Shown one piece after another: positions 12,115 to 21,138 of a stretch of DNA of 45,344 nucleotides. Both the position numbers and the translations under genes were made by a program. This DNA is from Mycolicibacter nonchromogenicus (GTDB lineage: Bacteria > Actinomycetota > Actinomycetes > Mycobacteriales > Mycobacteriaceae), in the NCBI RefSeq assembly GCF_002101775.1, contig NZ_LQPI01000054.1:1-45344 (forward strand), given 5' to 3'. Position 1 is the stretch's first letter; each line of letters begins with the position of its first letter. The notes below the pieces were generated by a model. That model was not told the DNA's origin and did no database searches. It worked only from the letters and a program-made list of their open reading frames with translations.

Positions 12115-12809
12115 GCCGTTGCCCCGTTCTGTTGCGGGGCACCGTTTTTCACGCTCGCCGCGTAGATGTCGACGTACTCCTGGCCGGACAACCGCATCAG
12201 CTCGTAGATCACCTCGTCGGTGACGGCACGTTCGATGAAGCGGTTGTCGGCCATCCCGTCGAAACGGGAGAAGTCCATCGGCTCGCCGATGCGGACCGTG
12301 ACCCGCCCGAACCTCAGCATCTTGGTGCCGGGCGGGTTGACGACGTCGGTCCCGACCATGACGACCGGGATCACCGGGACACCGGTGTGCAGCGCGAGCC
12401 GCGCCAGTCCGGTCTTGCCCTTGTACAGCCGGCCGTCGGGCGAACGCGTGCCCTCGGGGTAGATGCCGAGCAGCTTGCCCTGCGCGAGGATTCGCTGCGC
12501 GGTGGTCAGCGCGGCCTGCGCGGCGTCAGCGTCGTTGCGGTCGATGGGGACCTGTCCGACCGCGGTGTAGAACCAGCGGGTGAACCAGCCCTTGAGGCCG
12601 GTACCGGTGAAGTACTCCGACTTGGCCAGGAAGGTGATCCGCCGACGGACCACCAGGGGGAGGTAGAAGCTGTCCATCACAGCCAGGTGATTACTGGCCA
12701 GGATCGCCGCGCCTCGATCGGGGATGTTCTCCAGACCCTCGACCTTCGGACGGCCGATCACGAGCAGCAGGGGCCCCAAGAGTACGTACTTGAACAGCCA
12801 GTACCACAT
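12075..12809 (-). CDS. 1-acylglycerol-3-phosphate O-acyltransferase (PlsC type, Rv2182c-like)
   Basis: 244 aa. The acyltransferase motif HX4D is NHLAVMD (His41, Asp46) and the phosphate-binding motif is [10 protein letters not shown]. One hydrophobic segment at the N-terminus anchors it. It would acylate lysophosphatidic acid, or another glycerophosphate acceptor, with fatty acyl-CoA. ATG start with a strong purine-rich Shine-Dalgarno (GGAGGGAGGGG) immediately upstream. A Gln/Asn/Pro-rich C-terminal tail is encoded antisense to the end of the mannosyltransferase gene. Confidence 0.92.
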   Translation of the reverse strand: MWYWLFKYVLLGPLLLVIGRPKVEGLENIPDRGAAILASNHLAVMDSFYLPLVVRRRITFLAKSEYFTGTGLKGWFTRWFYTAVGQVPIDRNDADAAQAALTTAQRILAQGKLLGIYPEGTRSPDGRLYKGKTGLARLALHTGVPVIPVVMVGTDVVNPPGTKMLRFGRVTVRIGEPMDFSRFDGMADNRFIERAVTDEVIYELMRLSGQEYVDIYAASVKNGAPQQNGATAQPVARFPETAAG

Positions 12810-12919
12810 GGCCCCTCCCTCCTGCCCCTCTTAGGCGGCCGTGTTCGCGCCAACTTTACCGACCGGGCGTGGCTGGAGCCACACGGTGCTTCGTCAGATC
12901 GCGAATTCCCTGGAATTCC

Positions 12920-13333
12920 TCAGCTTTTGCCGTTCCGGGTTTCGGTTTCGGTTTCGATGGTGACCGGTATGGGCTCATAGCTGGGCCGGGCCGCCGGACC
13001 GTCGCCGCCCCCGTCTCCCCCGGGCGAGCCGGGATCGGGTGGCGCCCCGCCGCTCGGGCCGGTCTCGCCGACCACGGCGCGGATCACCTCATACAGCGCC
13101 ACGCTGTGCTCGGCGACGACGGTGAGCAGCGGATGTTCTTCCCCGGTCACCAGTGCCGCCAGCGCGCACACCGGGCACCACACCTGTTGGCATTTGCCGG
13201 GACCGTCGCCGGACGAGGCCGCCAGCAGCGCTGCGGCGCGCACCGCCGGGTCGAGTCGGTCCAGGATCGCTTGAGCGAGCTTGCGCAGCTCTGGCCCGAG
13301 GTCGCCCAGGTCGGGGTGCGCGCCAGCGTTCAA
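12920..13333 (-). CDS. Small CxxC protein, partner of the ArsA-like ATPase (Rv2183c-like)
   Basis: 137 aa. The middle holds CQQVWCPVCALAAL: Cys-x4-Cys-x2-Cys spacing, a possible metal or redox site. The first half is helical; the last 40 residues are Gly/Pro-rich with an acidic/Thr end. The TTG start at 13333 overlaps the ATPase stop as TTGA, so expression is coupled. No known enzyme fold is recognised. Confidence 0.85.
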   Translation of the reverse strand: MNAGAHPDLGDLGPELRKLAQAILDRLDPAVRAAALLAASSGDGPGKCQQVWCPVCALAALVTGEEHPLLTVVAEHSVALYEVIRAVVGETGPSGGAPPDPGSPGGDGGGDGPAARPSYEPIPVTIETETETRNGKS

Positions 13334-14628
13334 CGTCGCACCTCCTCCTCGCCAGTCGCCGGCCAGAGTTGTGGATCCGGCCGAAAGCGCACCGTCAGTT
13401 CATTGCCGCGCAGCGTCGCGCCCATGACCGTGCATCGCCTCAGTACCGACGCCAACCGAACCCGACGTCGGGTGCCACCTGCATTGATGATCAGATCATC
13501 TCCGGATCGCCCCAGGCTCAGCGCACCGGAATCCACCTGGGGTAACTCTAGCCGCAGTCGATACACGGCTCCCAGCCCGGAACCGGACTCCCGATCGACC
13601 ACCGGCCGCACCGGACCGGGCGGCGCCGAGCCGTCGCGGCGACGGCTGTTGGCGAGCAGATCACCCAGCGCTTTGGGGCCGATCGGCTCTCCCGCCAAGT
13701 GCGGGACCAGCACCATCGCCACGTCGCCGATGGCGCGGTCGACTTCGTCGAGGACGCCGCTCTGCTCCCGGATCCGTTCGGCGTACCAGTCGAACGCCGG
13801 GTGGGCCGGCAGATTCGTATAGGCATACGAATCGTCCTGCAGCAAAATCTGATTCACGATCAGTTCTGCCACCCGGACACCGGTCAGCGACAGCGCCCCC
13901 AGGGTTCGGACGGCTTCGGCGGCCACCACGCGCTCGGCGGTCAGCACCAGGTGCGCGGCGACCGTCGTCTCATCGGTCAGCCGCTCGGCGAGCTGCTCGG
14001 CGGCGCCGCTGATCCGCTCGATCAGCTCCACCAGAGCATTCGACCGGGGATCCTCGGTCCCGCTGAGCCGGCGGTGCCGTGGCCAGGCCCGCTCGGCGTA
14101 GAGCGCCGCCGTCGCCGGCAGCGTCAACATCCGCATCGCATCGGCAGTGGATGCACAGTCGACGACGACCCGGTCCCACCGGCCACTGTCGGCGAGTTCG
14201 CCGACCTCATGCAGGCCCAGCACCTCTTGAACCCCGGGAAGCGTCGAAAGTTCTTCGGGGGCAACGCTACCCAGATCAGACTCCGGGAACCGCGCGGCCA
14301 GGACGTCGACGACGCCCGCCCAGTGCCGCTCCAGCAGCGCCAGCGTGTCCAGTGCCATCACGTCCAGGCAGCCGCCGCTCGCCCCGATGTCCTCGATCTC
14401 CACCGCGATGGGGTCCCGGCCGCCGCTGGGGGGCACCTGGATTCCGAGCACATCCCCGACCGAGTGGGCCTGGTCGGTGGAGATCAGCAGCACTCGGTCG
14501 CCGGCGCACGCCCACGAGACCGCGGTCGCCGCCGCGCACGTGGACTTGCCCACGCCGCCCTTACCGACGAACAAACTGATCGCAGCCACTGCAAGCGCAG
14601 TCGGCGTTCCTGCCTCAGGCGGCCTCAC
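13330..14628 (-). CDS. ArsA/Get3-like P-loop ATPase (Rv2184c-like)
   Basis: 432 aa. A deviant Walker A motif GKGGVGKST (residues 22-30, signature Lys23 and Lys28) and a switch I motif ISTDQAHSVGDVLG identify the ArsA/MinD/Get3 branch. VVVDCASTADAMRML resembles the switch II region (usually DTAPTGHTLRLL), but with Cys and Ser replacing the usual Thr-Ala-Pro. No arsenite-efflux gene is nearby, so arsenic transport is not supported. GTG start overlaps the SRPBCC gene stop (GTGA). The C-terminal third matches nothing I know. Confidence 0.88.
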   Translation of the reverse strand: MRPPEAGTPTALAVAAISLFVGKGGVGKSTCAAATAVSWACAGDRVLLISTDQAHSVGDVLGIQVPPSGGRDPIAVEIEDIGASGGCLDVMALDTLALLERHWAGVVDVLAARFPESDLGSVAPEELSTLPGVQEVLGLHEVGELADSGRWDRVVVDCASTADAMRMLTLPATAALYAERAWPRHRRLSGTEDPRSNALVELIERISGAAEQLAERLTDETTVAAHLVLTAERVVAAEAVRTLGALSLTGVRVAELIVNQILLQDDSYAYTNLPAHPAFDWYAERIREQSGVLDEVDRAIGDVAMVLVPHLAGEPIGPKALGDLLANSRRRDGSAPPGPVRPVVDRESGSGLGAVYRLRLELPQVDSGALSLGRSGDDLIINAGGTRRRVRLASVLRRCTVMGATLRGNELTVRFRPDPQLWPATGEEEVRR

Positions 14629-15062
14629 TCAGCCTCTGCTCGCTTCTTCAGGTCTTTCAGCGCGGTGTCGGTCAGCCTGCGCTCCGCCTTGCGCTTGAGC
14701 AGACCGATCATCGGAATGAGCAGATCCACCGACAATTCGTAGCGGACCTCGGTTCCAGATCCCTTGGGCGTCAAACGATATTCGCCGTTGAGGGCCTTCA
14801 GGAGCGAACTCGACGCCAATGTCCAGCGCACCGAACGGCGGTCGGGCGCCCAGTCGTAGTTGAGCACCATGGTGTCTTTGAGCACGGCCGCGTCGAGCAC
14901 CAGACGCGCCACCTTCGGGTAACCGTCGGCATCGGTTTCGAGCACTTCGGCCTCGGTGTACTCCGAAACCCAGTCAGGGTAAGCGCCGATGTCGGCGATC
15001 ACCTTCATCACCGTGTCCGGATCCGCCGCGATGTAGATCGTCTGAGCTGTCTTATCCGCCAC
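14625..15062 (-). CDS. SRPBCC/START-domain protein (Rv2185c, TB16.3-like)
   Basis: 145 aa with the polyketide cyclase/SRPBCC layout: an N-terminal beta strand (TAQTIYIAADPDTVMKVIADI), WVSEYTEAEVLE, and a long C-terminal helix (MIGLLKRKAERRLTDTALKDLKKRAE). Such folds hold hydrophobic ligands; the ligand is unknown. GTG start, AGGGA Shine-Dalgarno about 9 nt upstream. Second gene of a four-gene minus-strand unit with the ATPase. Confidence 0.9.
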   Translation of the reverse strand: MADKTAQTIYIAADPDTVMKVIADIGAYPDWVSEYTEAEVLETDADGYPKVARLVLDAAVLKDTMVLNYDWAPDRRSVRWTLASSSLLKALNGEYRLTPKGSGTEVRYELSVDLLIPMIGLLKRKAERRLTDTALKDLKKRAEAE

Positions 15063-15144
15063 GTATTCAATTCCCTAACTCGCTCGCGCCTGCCACACGG
15101 GCCCTCGGCACAGACGGTACCTCGCCGTCCCCGGCGAAGCCGGG

Positions 15145-15540
15145 TCAACTGACAGTGATCGGAGCCACCCCTACCGGCCGGGAACTCTCGAGCCGGTGCT
15201 TGATCTCGAAGGCCATCCGCTTGCCGGCGACCCGGCGGCGGTGATTGAGTTTCGCCAAGTTCAGCCGGGCCAACTGCCGGCCGGTGACACCGGTGGGTTC
15301 GGCATGCAGGAAGTAGTGCAGCAGCACACCGTCGAGCATCGGCTCCAGCCAGATCTCCATGGTGCCGGTCAGCGGCCCGCTCACCGTCCACCGCATGCCC
15401 TTGTCGGCACGATCCTCGACCACCTGCAGCTGCAGATCGGGCCACCACCGCTGCCAACTCGACCGATCGGCGACAGCCGCGCCGACCTGCTCGCCGGAAG
15501 CGGCGACGAACGTCTCGTCGGCGATCTGGATACTGTTCAT
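15145..15540 (-). CDS. Second SRPBCC-like protein (Rv2186c-like)
   Basis: 131 aa. Short START/SRPBCC-type domain ([42 protein letters not shown]) ending in a basic helix ([21 protein letters not shown]). First gene of the unit, 82 nt ahead of the other SRPBCC gene. TACGCT (15554-15549) with 8 nt to the ATG suggests a very short leader. Divergent from fadD15. Ligand unknown. Confidence 0.85.
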   Translation of the reverse strand: MNSIQIADETFVAASGEQVGAAVADRSSWQRWWPDLQLQVVEDRADKGMRWTVSGPLTGTMEIWLEPMLDGVLLHYFLHAEPTGVTGRQLARLNLAKLNHRRRVAGKRMAFEIKHRLESSRPVGVAPITVS

Positions 15541-15607
15541 GGCCCGAAAGCGTATCGAACACGCTTGCGCAACGTGAACACCGTCACGCCCCTCATCAGG
15601 TGCCGAC

Positions 15608-15613
15608 TAGGCT
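15608..15613 (+). promoter_or_regulatory. fadD15: Probable -10 element of fadD15
   Basis: TAGGCT matches TANNNT. +1 would fall near 15620, giving a 34-nt leader that contains the purine-rich AGAGAGG ahead of the ATG at 15654. Confidence 0.5.
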
Positions 15614-15653
15614 GAGTGGACAAACACCCAGGTTGGCAAGAGAGGTCGTCGCA

Positions 15654-17456
15654 ATGCGTGAGTTCAGTGTTCCCGCGCCGTTCACCGTCGAGGAGCACGA
15701 CAACGTGGCCGCGGTTGTCTACGAGCACGAGCGCGACAATCCGGACTTCGTCATCTACCAGCGGCTGGTCGACGGGGCCTGGACGGATGTCACCTGTGCA
15801 GAAGCCGCCGCACAGATCCGTTCGGCCGCACTGGGCCTGATCAGCCTCGGCGTCGCACCCGGGGACCGGGTGGTCATCTTCTCGGCGACCCGTTACGAAT
15901 GGCCCATCCTGGACTACGCGATCCTGTCGATCGGCGCGGTGACCGTGCCGATCTACGAGACCTCGTCGGCCGAGCAGGTCCGCTGGGTCATGCAGGACTC
16001 CAGCGCCGTGGTGGCGTTCGCCGAAACCGACGCCCACGCCCAGATCATCAACGAACTCGCCGACGACCTGCCGTCGCTGCGGCGGGTGCTGACCATCGAC
16101 GGTTCGGACACCCCCGCCCTCGACGCGCTCGCCGAGGCCGGCGCCGGCGCAGACCCGGCGCAACTCACCGCGCGCCTCGACGCGCTGCGGGCCACCGACC
16201 CGGCCACGCTGATCTACACCTCGGGCACCACCGGGCGCCCCAAGGGCTGCGAACTCACCCACTCCAACCTGATCCACGAGGTGCGTGGCACCCAGGCCGC
16301 ATTGCCGACCCTGATGGCTCCCGGTCAGCGACTGCTGGTCTTTCTGCCACTGGCCCACGTGTTGGCTCGCGCGCTGAGCATCGCGGGCTTCTCCAACAAG
16401 GTGACCGTCGGCTTCACCAGCGACATCAAGAACCTGGTGCCGATGTTCTCGGTGTTCAAGCCGACGGTGGTGGTGTCGGTGCCGCGGGTGTTCGAGAAGG
16501 TGTACAACACCGCCGCCCAGAACGCCGCCAACGACGGCAAGGGCCGCATCTTCGAGATCGCGGCTCAGACCGCGGTGGACTGGAGCGAGGCCCTCGATCA
16601 CGGCGGCCCGGGCCTGCTGCTGCGCCTCAAGCACGCCCTGTTCGACAAGCTGGTCTACCACAAGCTGCGCACCGCGCTGGGCGGCAACTGCCGCGCCTCG
16701 GTCTCCGGCGGGGCGCCGCTGGGCGAGCGGCTGGGCCACTTCTACCGCGGCGTCGGCCTGTCCATCTACGAGGGCTACGGGCTGACCGAGACCACCGCCG
16801 CCATCACCGTCAACCCCGTCTCCGGCATGAAGGTCGGGACGGTCGGAAAGCTGGTGCCCGGCAACAGCATGCGCATCGCCGAGGACGGCGAGCTGCTGGT
16901 TCGCGGCGGCGTGGTGTTCAACGGCTACTGGCAGAACGAGCAGGCCACCGCCGAGGCGTTCACCGACGGCTGGTTCCGGACCGGCGACCTGGGTTCCATC
17001 GACGACGAGGGCTTCCTCAAGATCACCGGCCGCAAGAAGGAGATCATCGTCACCGCCGGCGGCAAGAACGTCGCCCCCGCGGTGCTCGAGGACCAGCTGC
17101 GGTCGCACCCGCTGATCAGTCAGGCGATGGTCGTCGGAGACGCCAAGCCGTTCATCGGCGCGCTGATCACCATCGATCCCGAGGCCATTGAGGGCTGGAA
17201 GCAGCGCAACGGCAAGGCCAGCAGCGCGACGCCGGCGGACCTGGCGACCGACCCGGATCTGATCGCCGAGGTGGACGCGGCGGTCAAGCAGGCGAATCTG
17301 GCTGTCTCGCACGCCGAGTCGATCCGCAAGTTCCAGATCCTGCCGGTCGACTTCACCGAGGCCACCGGCGAGCTGACCCCCACCATGAAGGTCAAGCGCA
17401 ACGTGGTCGCCGAGAAGTTCGCCGACGCGATCGAGGCGATCTACGCCAAGGGCTAA
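15654..17456 (+). CDS. fadD15: Long-chain fatty acid-CoA ligase FadD15
   Basis: 600 aa, complete adenylate-forming enzyme that activates long-chain fatty acids to acyl-CoA through an acyl-AMP. Phosphate-binding motif [11 protein letters not shown] at about residue 188, YEGYGLTET (A5), [12 protein letters not shown] (A7/A8) and [18 protein letters not shown] with the hinge and the catalytic Lys region near the C-terminus. ATG 15654 is chosen because [17 protein letters not shown] is the conserved family start; an open frame extends to 15600. Convergent with pimB' with a 24-nt gap. Confidence 0.95.
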   Translation: MREFSVPAPFTVEEHDNVAAVVYEHERDNPDFVIYQRLVDGAWTDVTCAEAAAQIRSAALGLISLGVAPGDRVVIFSATRYEWPILDYAILSIGAVTVPIYETSSAEQVRWVMQDSSAVVAFAETDAHAQIINELADDLPSLRRVLTIDGSDTPALDALAEAGAGADPAQLTARLDALRATDPATLIYTSGTTGRPKGCELTHSNLIHEVRGTQAALPTLMAPGQRLLVFLPLAHVLARALSIAGFSNKVTVGFTSDIKNLVPMFSVFKPTVVVSVPRVFEKVYNTAAQNAANDGKGRIFEIAAQTAVDWSEALDHGGPGLLLRLKHALFDKLVYHKLRTALGGNCRASVSGGAPLGERLGHFYRGVGLSIYEGYGLTETTAAITVNPVSGMKVGTVGKLVPGNSMRIAEDGELLVRGGVVFNGYWQNEQATAEAFTDGWFRTGDLGSIDDEGFLKITGRKKEIIVTAGGKNVAPAVLEDQLRSHPLISQAMVVGDAKPFIGALITIDPEAIEGWKQRNGKASSATPADLATDPDLIAEVDAAVKQANLAVSHAESIRKFQILPVDFTEATGELTPTMKVKRNVVAEKFADAIEAIYAKG

Positions 17457-17480
17457 GGCTCGACTGCCGCAGGAACCGCC

Positions 17481-18623
17481 TCAGGCCTGCAGCAGGTCGG
17501 CCATCCGTGCGGCAAGGGTGTCCCAGCGCCAGTGCCCCGTCGCCCATTCGCGCCCGGCGGCACCCATCGCGGCGGCCCGGTCGGGGTCGGCGAGCAATCC
17601 GGCGACCGCGTCACCGATCTGGTCCACGGCCCGGCCGTCGACCACCAGCCCGGTCCGGTTGTGCAGGACGGTTTCGGGCGCACCGCCGGAATCACCGGCG
17701 ACCACCGGGACCCCGGCCGCCGAGGCCTCCAGGAACACGATGCCCAGACCTTCGACGTCAAGTCCGGCGCCGCGGGTGCGGCACGGCATCGCGAACACGT
17801 CGCCCAGCACGTAGTGGGCCGGCAGCTCGCCGGCGGGCACACCGCCGGTGAAAGTCACCGCATCGGCCACGCCGCACTGGTCGGCCAGTTTGTGCAGCGT
17901 CTCGGCGTAGGGCCCCCCGCCGACGATCACCAGGGCGGCCCCGTCCACGCGTTTGCGGATCGCGGGCAGCGCCCTGATCAACATGTCCTGGCCCTTGCGG
18001 GGCACCAGCCGCGATACGCACACGACGGTGGGACGCTCCCCCAGCCCATACCGGGCCCGTAGTTCGGCTCGGGCCTGCGGGTCGGGCCGGAACCGGTCGG
18101 TGTCCACGCCGGGCGGCAGGTGCTCCAGTGCGGCCTCGGGACCGAACGCCGAGGCGAACCGGCCACGGGTGTAGTGACTGACGAAGGTGACGGTGTCGCA
18201 GGTGTCACCGATGCGGCGCAGCACCGAACGCGCCCCCGGCAGCATCGACCAGCCCACCTCGTGGCCGTGGGTGCTGGCCAGCACCCGGGTGGCACCGGCA
18301 GCGCGGGCACGCTGGGCCAGCAGGGCCAGCGGCGCGGCCGCACCGAACCACACGGTCTGAGCGCTCACCTCGGCGATGAGCCGGCGCATCCGGGAGTCGA
18401 CGGCCGGGCCCGGCAACATCAGGGTGCCGGCGTGGCGCACCACCTGGTAGCCGGCTGACTTCGCGGCGTCGTCAAAGGCCTGCGCGCCCTTCCACTTCGG
18501 CGCGTACACCGTCACGTCGTGGCGGCCGCCACCGGCGATGCGGCGCACCAGTTCTTCCAGGTAGCACTGGATGCCGCCGGGACGCGGCGGAAAATCGTTG
18601 GTTACCAGCAGGACCCGGCTCAC
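17481..18623 (-). CDS. pimB': Phosphatidylinositol mannoside mannosyltransferase PimB' (GT4)
   Basis: 380 aa. GT-B glycosyltransferase: N-terminal VLLVTNDFPPRPGGIQ, GHEVGWSMLPGAR, LPPGVDTDRFRPDP, SRLVPRKGQD and the GT4 EX7E motif EGLGIVFLE. The orthologue Rv2188c adds the second mannose from GDP-mannose to PIM1 on the cytosolic face. The GTG at 18623 is preferred because GTGA overlaps the upstream stop and the protein then starts SRVLLVTNDF; an open frame runs 27 nt further. TAGCAT (18636-18631) sits 7 nt upstream, inside the previous gene, and may give an extra leaderless transcript. Confidence 0.93.
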   Translation of the reverse strand: MSRVLLVTNDFPPRPGGIQCYLEELVRRIAGGGRHDVTVYAPKWKGAQAFDDAAKSAGYQVVRHAGTLMLPGPAVDSRMRRLIAEVSAQTVWFGAAAPLALLAQRARAAGATRVLASTHGHEVGWSMLPGARSVLRRIGDTCDTVTFVSHYTRGRFASAFGPEAALEHLPPGVDTDRFRPDPQARAELRARYGLGERPTVVCVSRLVPRKGQDMLIRALPAIRKRVDGAALVIVGGGPYAETLHKLADQCGVADAVTFTGGVPAGELPAHYVLGDVFAMPCRTRGAGLDVEGLGIVFLEASAAGVPVVAGDSGGAPETVLHNRTGLVVDGRAVDQIGDAVAGLLADPDRAAAMGAAGREWATGHWRWDTLAARMADLLQA

Positions 18624-19357
18624 TGCAGGGATGCTAGCCAAGCGCCCCACCCGGCGAGCAACTCGGGCAGGTCCACCCCGAGCACCAGCGGCACCGCCAC
18701 CGCCGGCGGCACATGCCCGGGACCGCAGGCGGTCAGATACAGCTCACGCAGCTTGGCCGTCCCGAAACGCTCGGCCACGAAACGAGCGAACTCCCACGCC
18801 CGGTCATAGGCCTGGGCCCGCCGTGGTCCGGGAGCGTCCAGATCGGCATCGGTGGGCAACGCCGGCACCGGCCCGTCCGGTGCGACCGCCGGATCGCCGG
18901 CGGGCCGTGCGACGAAGTCCGCCACCCCCTCGGTCAGCCAGCGCGGTGCATCGAATGCGGTGTCGGTGCGGGCCGCATAGTGAAAAAGCTCGTGAGTCAA
19001 CACGATTCGCAGCGCCGCTGTGCTCATCGCATCCGCACGGGGCGCGAAGACGATGCGCTGACCAACTGCTGTCCGACGCTCGGGATCCACTCGATCGGCG
19101 ACCGCGACGGCCGCGACGTCCGCCCACTGCGCGACATCGGCGCTGTCGTGACCCGCCAGCTCCACGAACTGCCGATCCGACCCGGTGGCCGTCACCACAA
19201 TGCGATGCGACCAGTCGGTGCCCCAGAACGCTTCGACCGCGTCGACGGACGCGCCGATGATTTCGGCCACCCGCGACAGCAGTTCGGCGCCGGGCCGGCC
19301 GCCCAGATTCTCCAGAACGACGCTGCGGTCATCGCCCACGATCAGCGACGGGGACAC
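18620..19357 (-). CDS. Gluzincin-like metalloprotease-fold protein (Rv2189c-like)
   Basis: At least 245 aa from the GTG at 19357. A zinc motif LTHELFHY (HELFH, i.e. HExxH) is followed about 20 residues later by WLTEGVADFV with the likely third ligand Glu, as in DUF1570/peptidase MA-like families. The substrate is unknown. Ahead of the GTG the same frame encodes a basic, very hydrophobic segment (LRRLLAALLVVELISGVALL), which looks like a signal or anchor. The open frame after the last upstream TGA has no ATG, GTG or TTG, so the true start is unclear; the exported form would need a non-canonical start. It lies between ripC and pimB'. Confidence 0.75.
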   Translation of the reverse strand: MSPSLIVGDDRSVVLENLGGRPGAELLSRVAEIIGASVDAVEAFWGTDWSHRIVVTATGSDRQFVELAGHDSADVAQWADVAAVAVADRVDPERRTAVGQRIVFAPRADAMSTAALRIVLTHELFHYAARTDTAFDAPRWLTEGVADFVARPAGDPAVAPDGPVPALPTDADLDAPGPRRAQAYDRAWEFARFVAERFGTAKLRELYLTACGPGHVPPAVAVPLVLGVDLPELLAGWGAWLASLQ

Positions 19358-19454
19358 GGCCTCGGGCCGGCGCGCCGTTGTGCCCAGCAGCGCGACACCG
19401 CTGATCAGCTCGACAACCAGCAGCGCCGCAAGCAGGCGGCGGAGTGCCCGGCGC

Positions 19455-20594
19455 TCAGTAACGACGGGCGTTGTGGATCGGGCCGGACGAGTTCATCGGG
19501 ACCACCCGGACCGGCTGACCGTAGGTGGACGAGTGGATCATCATGCCGTCACCGACGTAGATGCCCGAGTGCGACGCGTCCGAATAGAAGGTCAGCACGT
19601 CACCGGGCTGCAGGTCGGACAGCGGCACTTCCTGCCCACCGTTGGCCTGCGCCTGGCTGGAGTGCGGCAGGTTGATGCCGGCCTGGTGGAACGCCCACAT
19701 GACCAGCCCGGAGCAGTCGAAGCCACCCGGTGCGGCACCGCCCCAGACATACGGCGTGCCGACCTGGGTCAACGCCGCCTGCACGGCGGTCGCGGCGGCT
19801 CCGCTACCACCGGGGGCGCCCAGCGGCAGACCAAACGGAGGCGGCGCGTCGGACCCGGGCAGCGGGAATCCCGGGAAGCCGGGAGCCGGCGGCATGCCCT
19901 CGGGGGCGGGCTCGCCCGGAACAGCTTCGGGCGCCGGACCGGGCGCGGCCATCGCCGTGCGCTGCTCGGGCGTCAGTGCGTAGTACTGGGACTTCACCAC
20001 CGAGATCTGCAGCTGCAGGCGGCTCTGACGAGCCTGCAGCTCCGCGCGGACCGCGGCGGCCTGCTCGGCTGCCGTGCGGGCTTCGTCAGCCGACTTGGCC
20101 GACGCCTGCTCAGCCTGAACGGCCTGCTCGCTGGCGGTACGGAAACGATCCATCTGCACCGACAGGTCACCGGAGACCACGCGCTGCACGTCAAGCTTGT
20201 CGATCAGTTGTTGCGGCGACTCGGCGGTCAGGATGGCTTCCCCGCCGCCGATCCGGCCACCCATGTACGTGGTGGCGGCGAAGCGATTGACGGCCGCTCG
20301 ATAGGTGGACAGTTGGTCGCGGGCCGCATCCAGGGCGGCTTGGTCGGCGGCGTGCGCGTTGTCCGCGGCCTGCTGCGCGGCGAGCTTCTCATCCAGATTG
20401 AGCTGCGCGGTGTGCATGGCCTCGGTGGTCTGCTCGGCCTGCCGGGACAATTCGGCGAGCTTCGCCAGGGCGTCGTCAGCGGGGTCGGCGTAGACATTTC
20501 CGACCAACACGCTGCTCAGAGTCGTGACACTGACCACCAAACCGGCTGCGGCAACGAGCGCTGGGCGCCTCAAAGCACGCAGACGCCACTGCAT
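19455..20594 (-). CDS. ripC: NlpC/P60 peptidoglycan endopeptidase RipC
   Basis: 379 aa. Signal peptide (about 1-34, ending NVYA before DPADDALAKL), a long Ala/Gln/Glu-rich coiled coil (about 40-215), a Pro/Gly linker, and a C-terminal NlpC/P60 domain with catalytic Cys294 (GGFDCSGL), His342 (DASHSGIY) and His354 (MIHSST). It cleaves peptide stems in cell-wall peptidoglycan during division; in M. tuberculosis the coiled coil is the contact for FtsX. The ATG at 20594 has GGAG 9 nt upstream; a TTG at 20609 is an alternative. The stop precedes the metalloprotease-like gene. Confidence 0.93.
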   Translation of the reverse strand: MQWRLRALRRPALVAAAGLVVSVTTLSSVLVGNVYADPADDALAKLAELSRQAEQTTEAMHTAQLNLDEKLAAQQAADNAHAADQAALDAARDQLSTYRAAVNRFAATTYMGGRIGGGEAILTAESPQQLIDKLDVQRVVSGDLSVQMDRFRTASEQAVQAEQASAKSADEARTAAEQAAAVRAELQARQSRLQLQISVVKSQYYALTPEQRTAMAAPGPAPEAVPGEPAPEGMPPAPGFPGFPLPGSDAPPPFGLPLGAPGGSGAAATAVQAALTQVGTPYVWGGAAPGGFDCSGLVMWAFHQAGINLPHSSQAQANGGQEVPLSDLQPGDVLTFYSDASHSGIYVGDGMMIHSSTYGQPVRVVPMNSSGPIHNARRY

Positions 20595-20678
20595 ACGTTC
20601 GAGCTCCAAGATTGCATCCTTAACACTGCTCAGGGAGGCACAGGGGGTGTACCGCCGCCGAAACGTAAGGTCTCGATT

Positions 20679-20707
20679 AGATTACGGAATGGCAACGCCG
20701 TTGTCCA
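20679..20707 (-). promoter_or_regulatory. ripC: Sigma-70-type promoter of ripC
   Basis: On the minus strand TGGACA (20707-20702), a 17-nt spacer and TAATCT (20684-20679) form a near-consensus housekeeping promoter. +1 is expected near 20672, leaving a leader of about 78 nt before the ATG. The leader contains no riboswitch that I recognise. Confidence 0.6.
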
Positions 20708-20777
20708 TCACGAGTTGCCGACTCTAACAGCCAGAATTGTGAGAGCTCTAAGGCCGTTTGCGGGGGTTCTGTCGTGT

Positions 20778-21044
20778 TCAGGCCACGCCCGAGCGGCGCG
20801 CCGGGCCACGCTCACCGCGGATCGGGACCAGCCTCAGTCGCGGCGCCATTCCGGCCTCGGCGAGCACATCCAGCGCCGCCCGCTCGTCTTCGAGGAGCTC
20901 GTTGGGCACGCCCAGCAACACGCTGACAACGCAGTCCCGGCACGCCGGTCCGCGCACCGCACAGTCGTCGCAGTCGATCACCATCGGATCCGAATCCGCC
21001 CGGCGCGCGCCGCGGTCGTCCGAGTGTCCCGAGACCTGTCCCAT
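20778..21044 (-). CDS. Small double-CxxC protein
   Basis: 88 aa. CDDC (Cys25, Cys28) and CRDC (Cys35, Cys38) form a compact four-cysteine cluster likely to bind zinc or iron-sulfur, followed by a helix (NELLEDERAALDVLAEAG) and a basic tail. ATG start with AGAGGAA 6 nt upstream and TAGCGT (21077-21072) as a possible -10. It is divergent from the exonuclease gene by 94 nt. I do not recall an annotated counterpart in H37Rv at this position, but the good Shine-Dalgarno and ordered cysteines support a real gene. Function unknown. Confidence 0.7.
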   Translation of the reverse strand: MGQVSGHSDDRGARRADSDPMVIDCDDCAVRGPACRDCVVSVLLGVPNELLEDERAALDVLAEAGMAPRLRLVPIRGERGPARRSGVA

Positions 21045-21126
21045 GACGATTCCTCTCGATCAGTTGTCGGCACGCTAACTCCGGGCACCGACAACCCGAC
21101 TTCACGGCTGTGTCGGTGCATGCGCC

Positions 21127-21132
21127 TAGGTT
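21127..21132 (+). promoter_or_regulatory. Leaderless -10 element of the exonuclease/GIY-YIG gene
   Basis: TAGGTT, six nucleotides, then the ATG at 21139; no Shine-Dalgarno is present. Confidence 0.65.
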
Positions 21133-21138
21133 CGGCCC

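Noticed and set aside
12901..12920. GAATTCC/GGAATTC inverted repeat as a terminator or operator
   Set aside because: Short arms, no T-run, and it abuts the stop of the CxxC gene; probably chance.
13330..14628. Arsenic-resistance operon
   Set aside because: Only the ATPase fold is ArsA-like; there is no arsB, arsC or arsR, and the neighbours are START-domain proteins.
15537..17312. 591-codon minus-strand open frame over fadD15
   Set aside because: Shadow of a full-length FadD15 with all adenylation motifs.
20595..20778. c-di-AMP (ydaO-type) riboswitch in the ripC leader
   Set aside because: The expected leader is only about 78 nt and lacks the motifs I know for that riboswitch.
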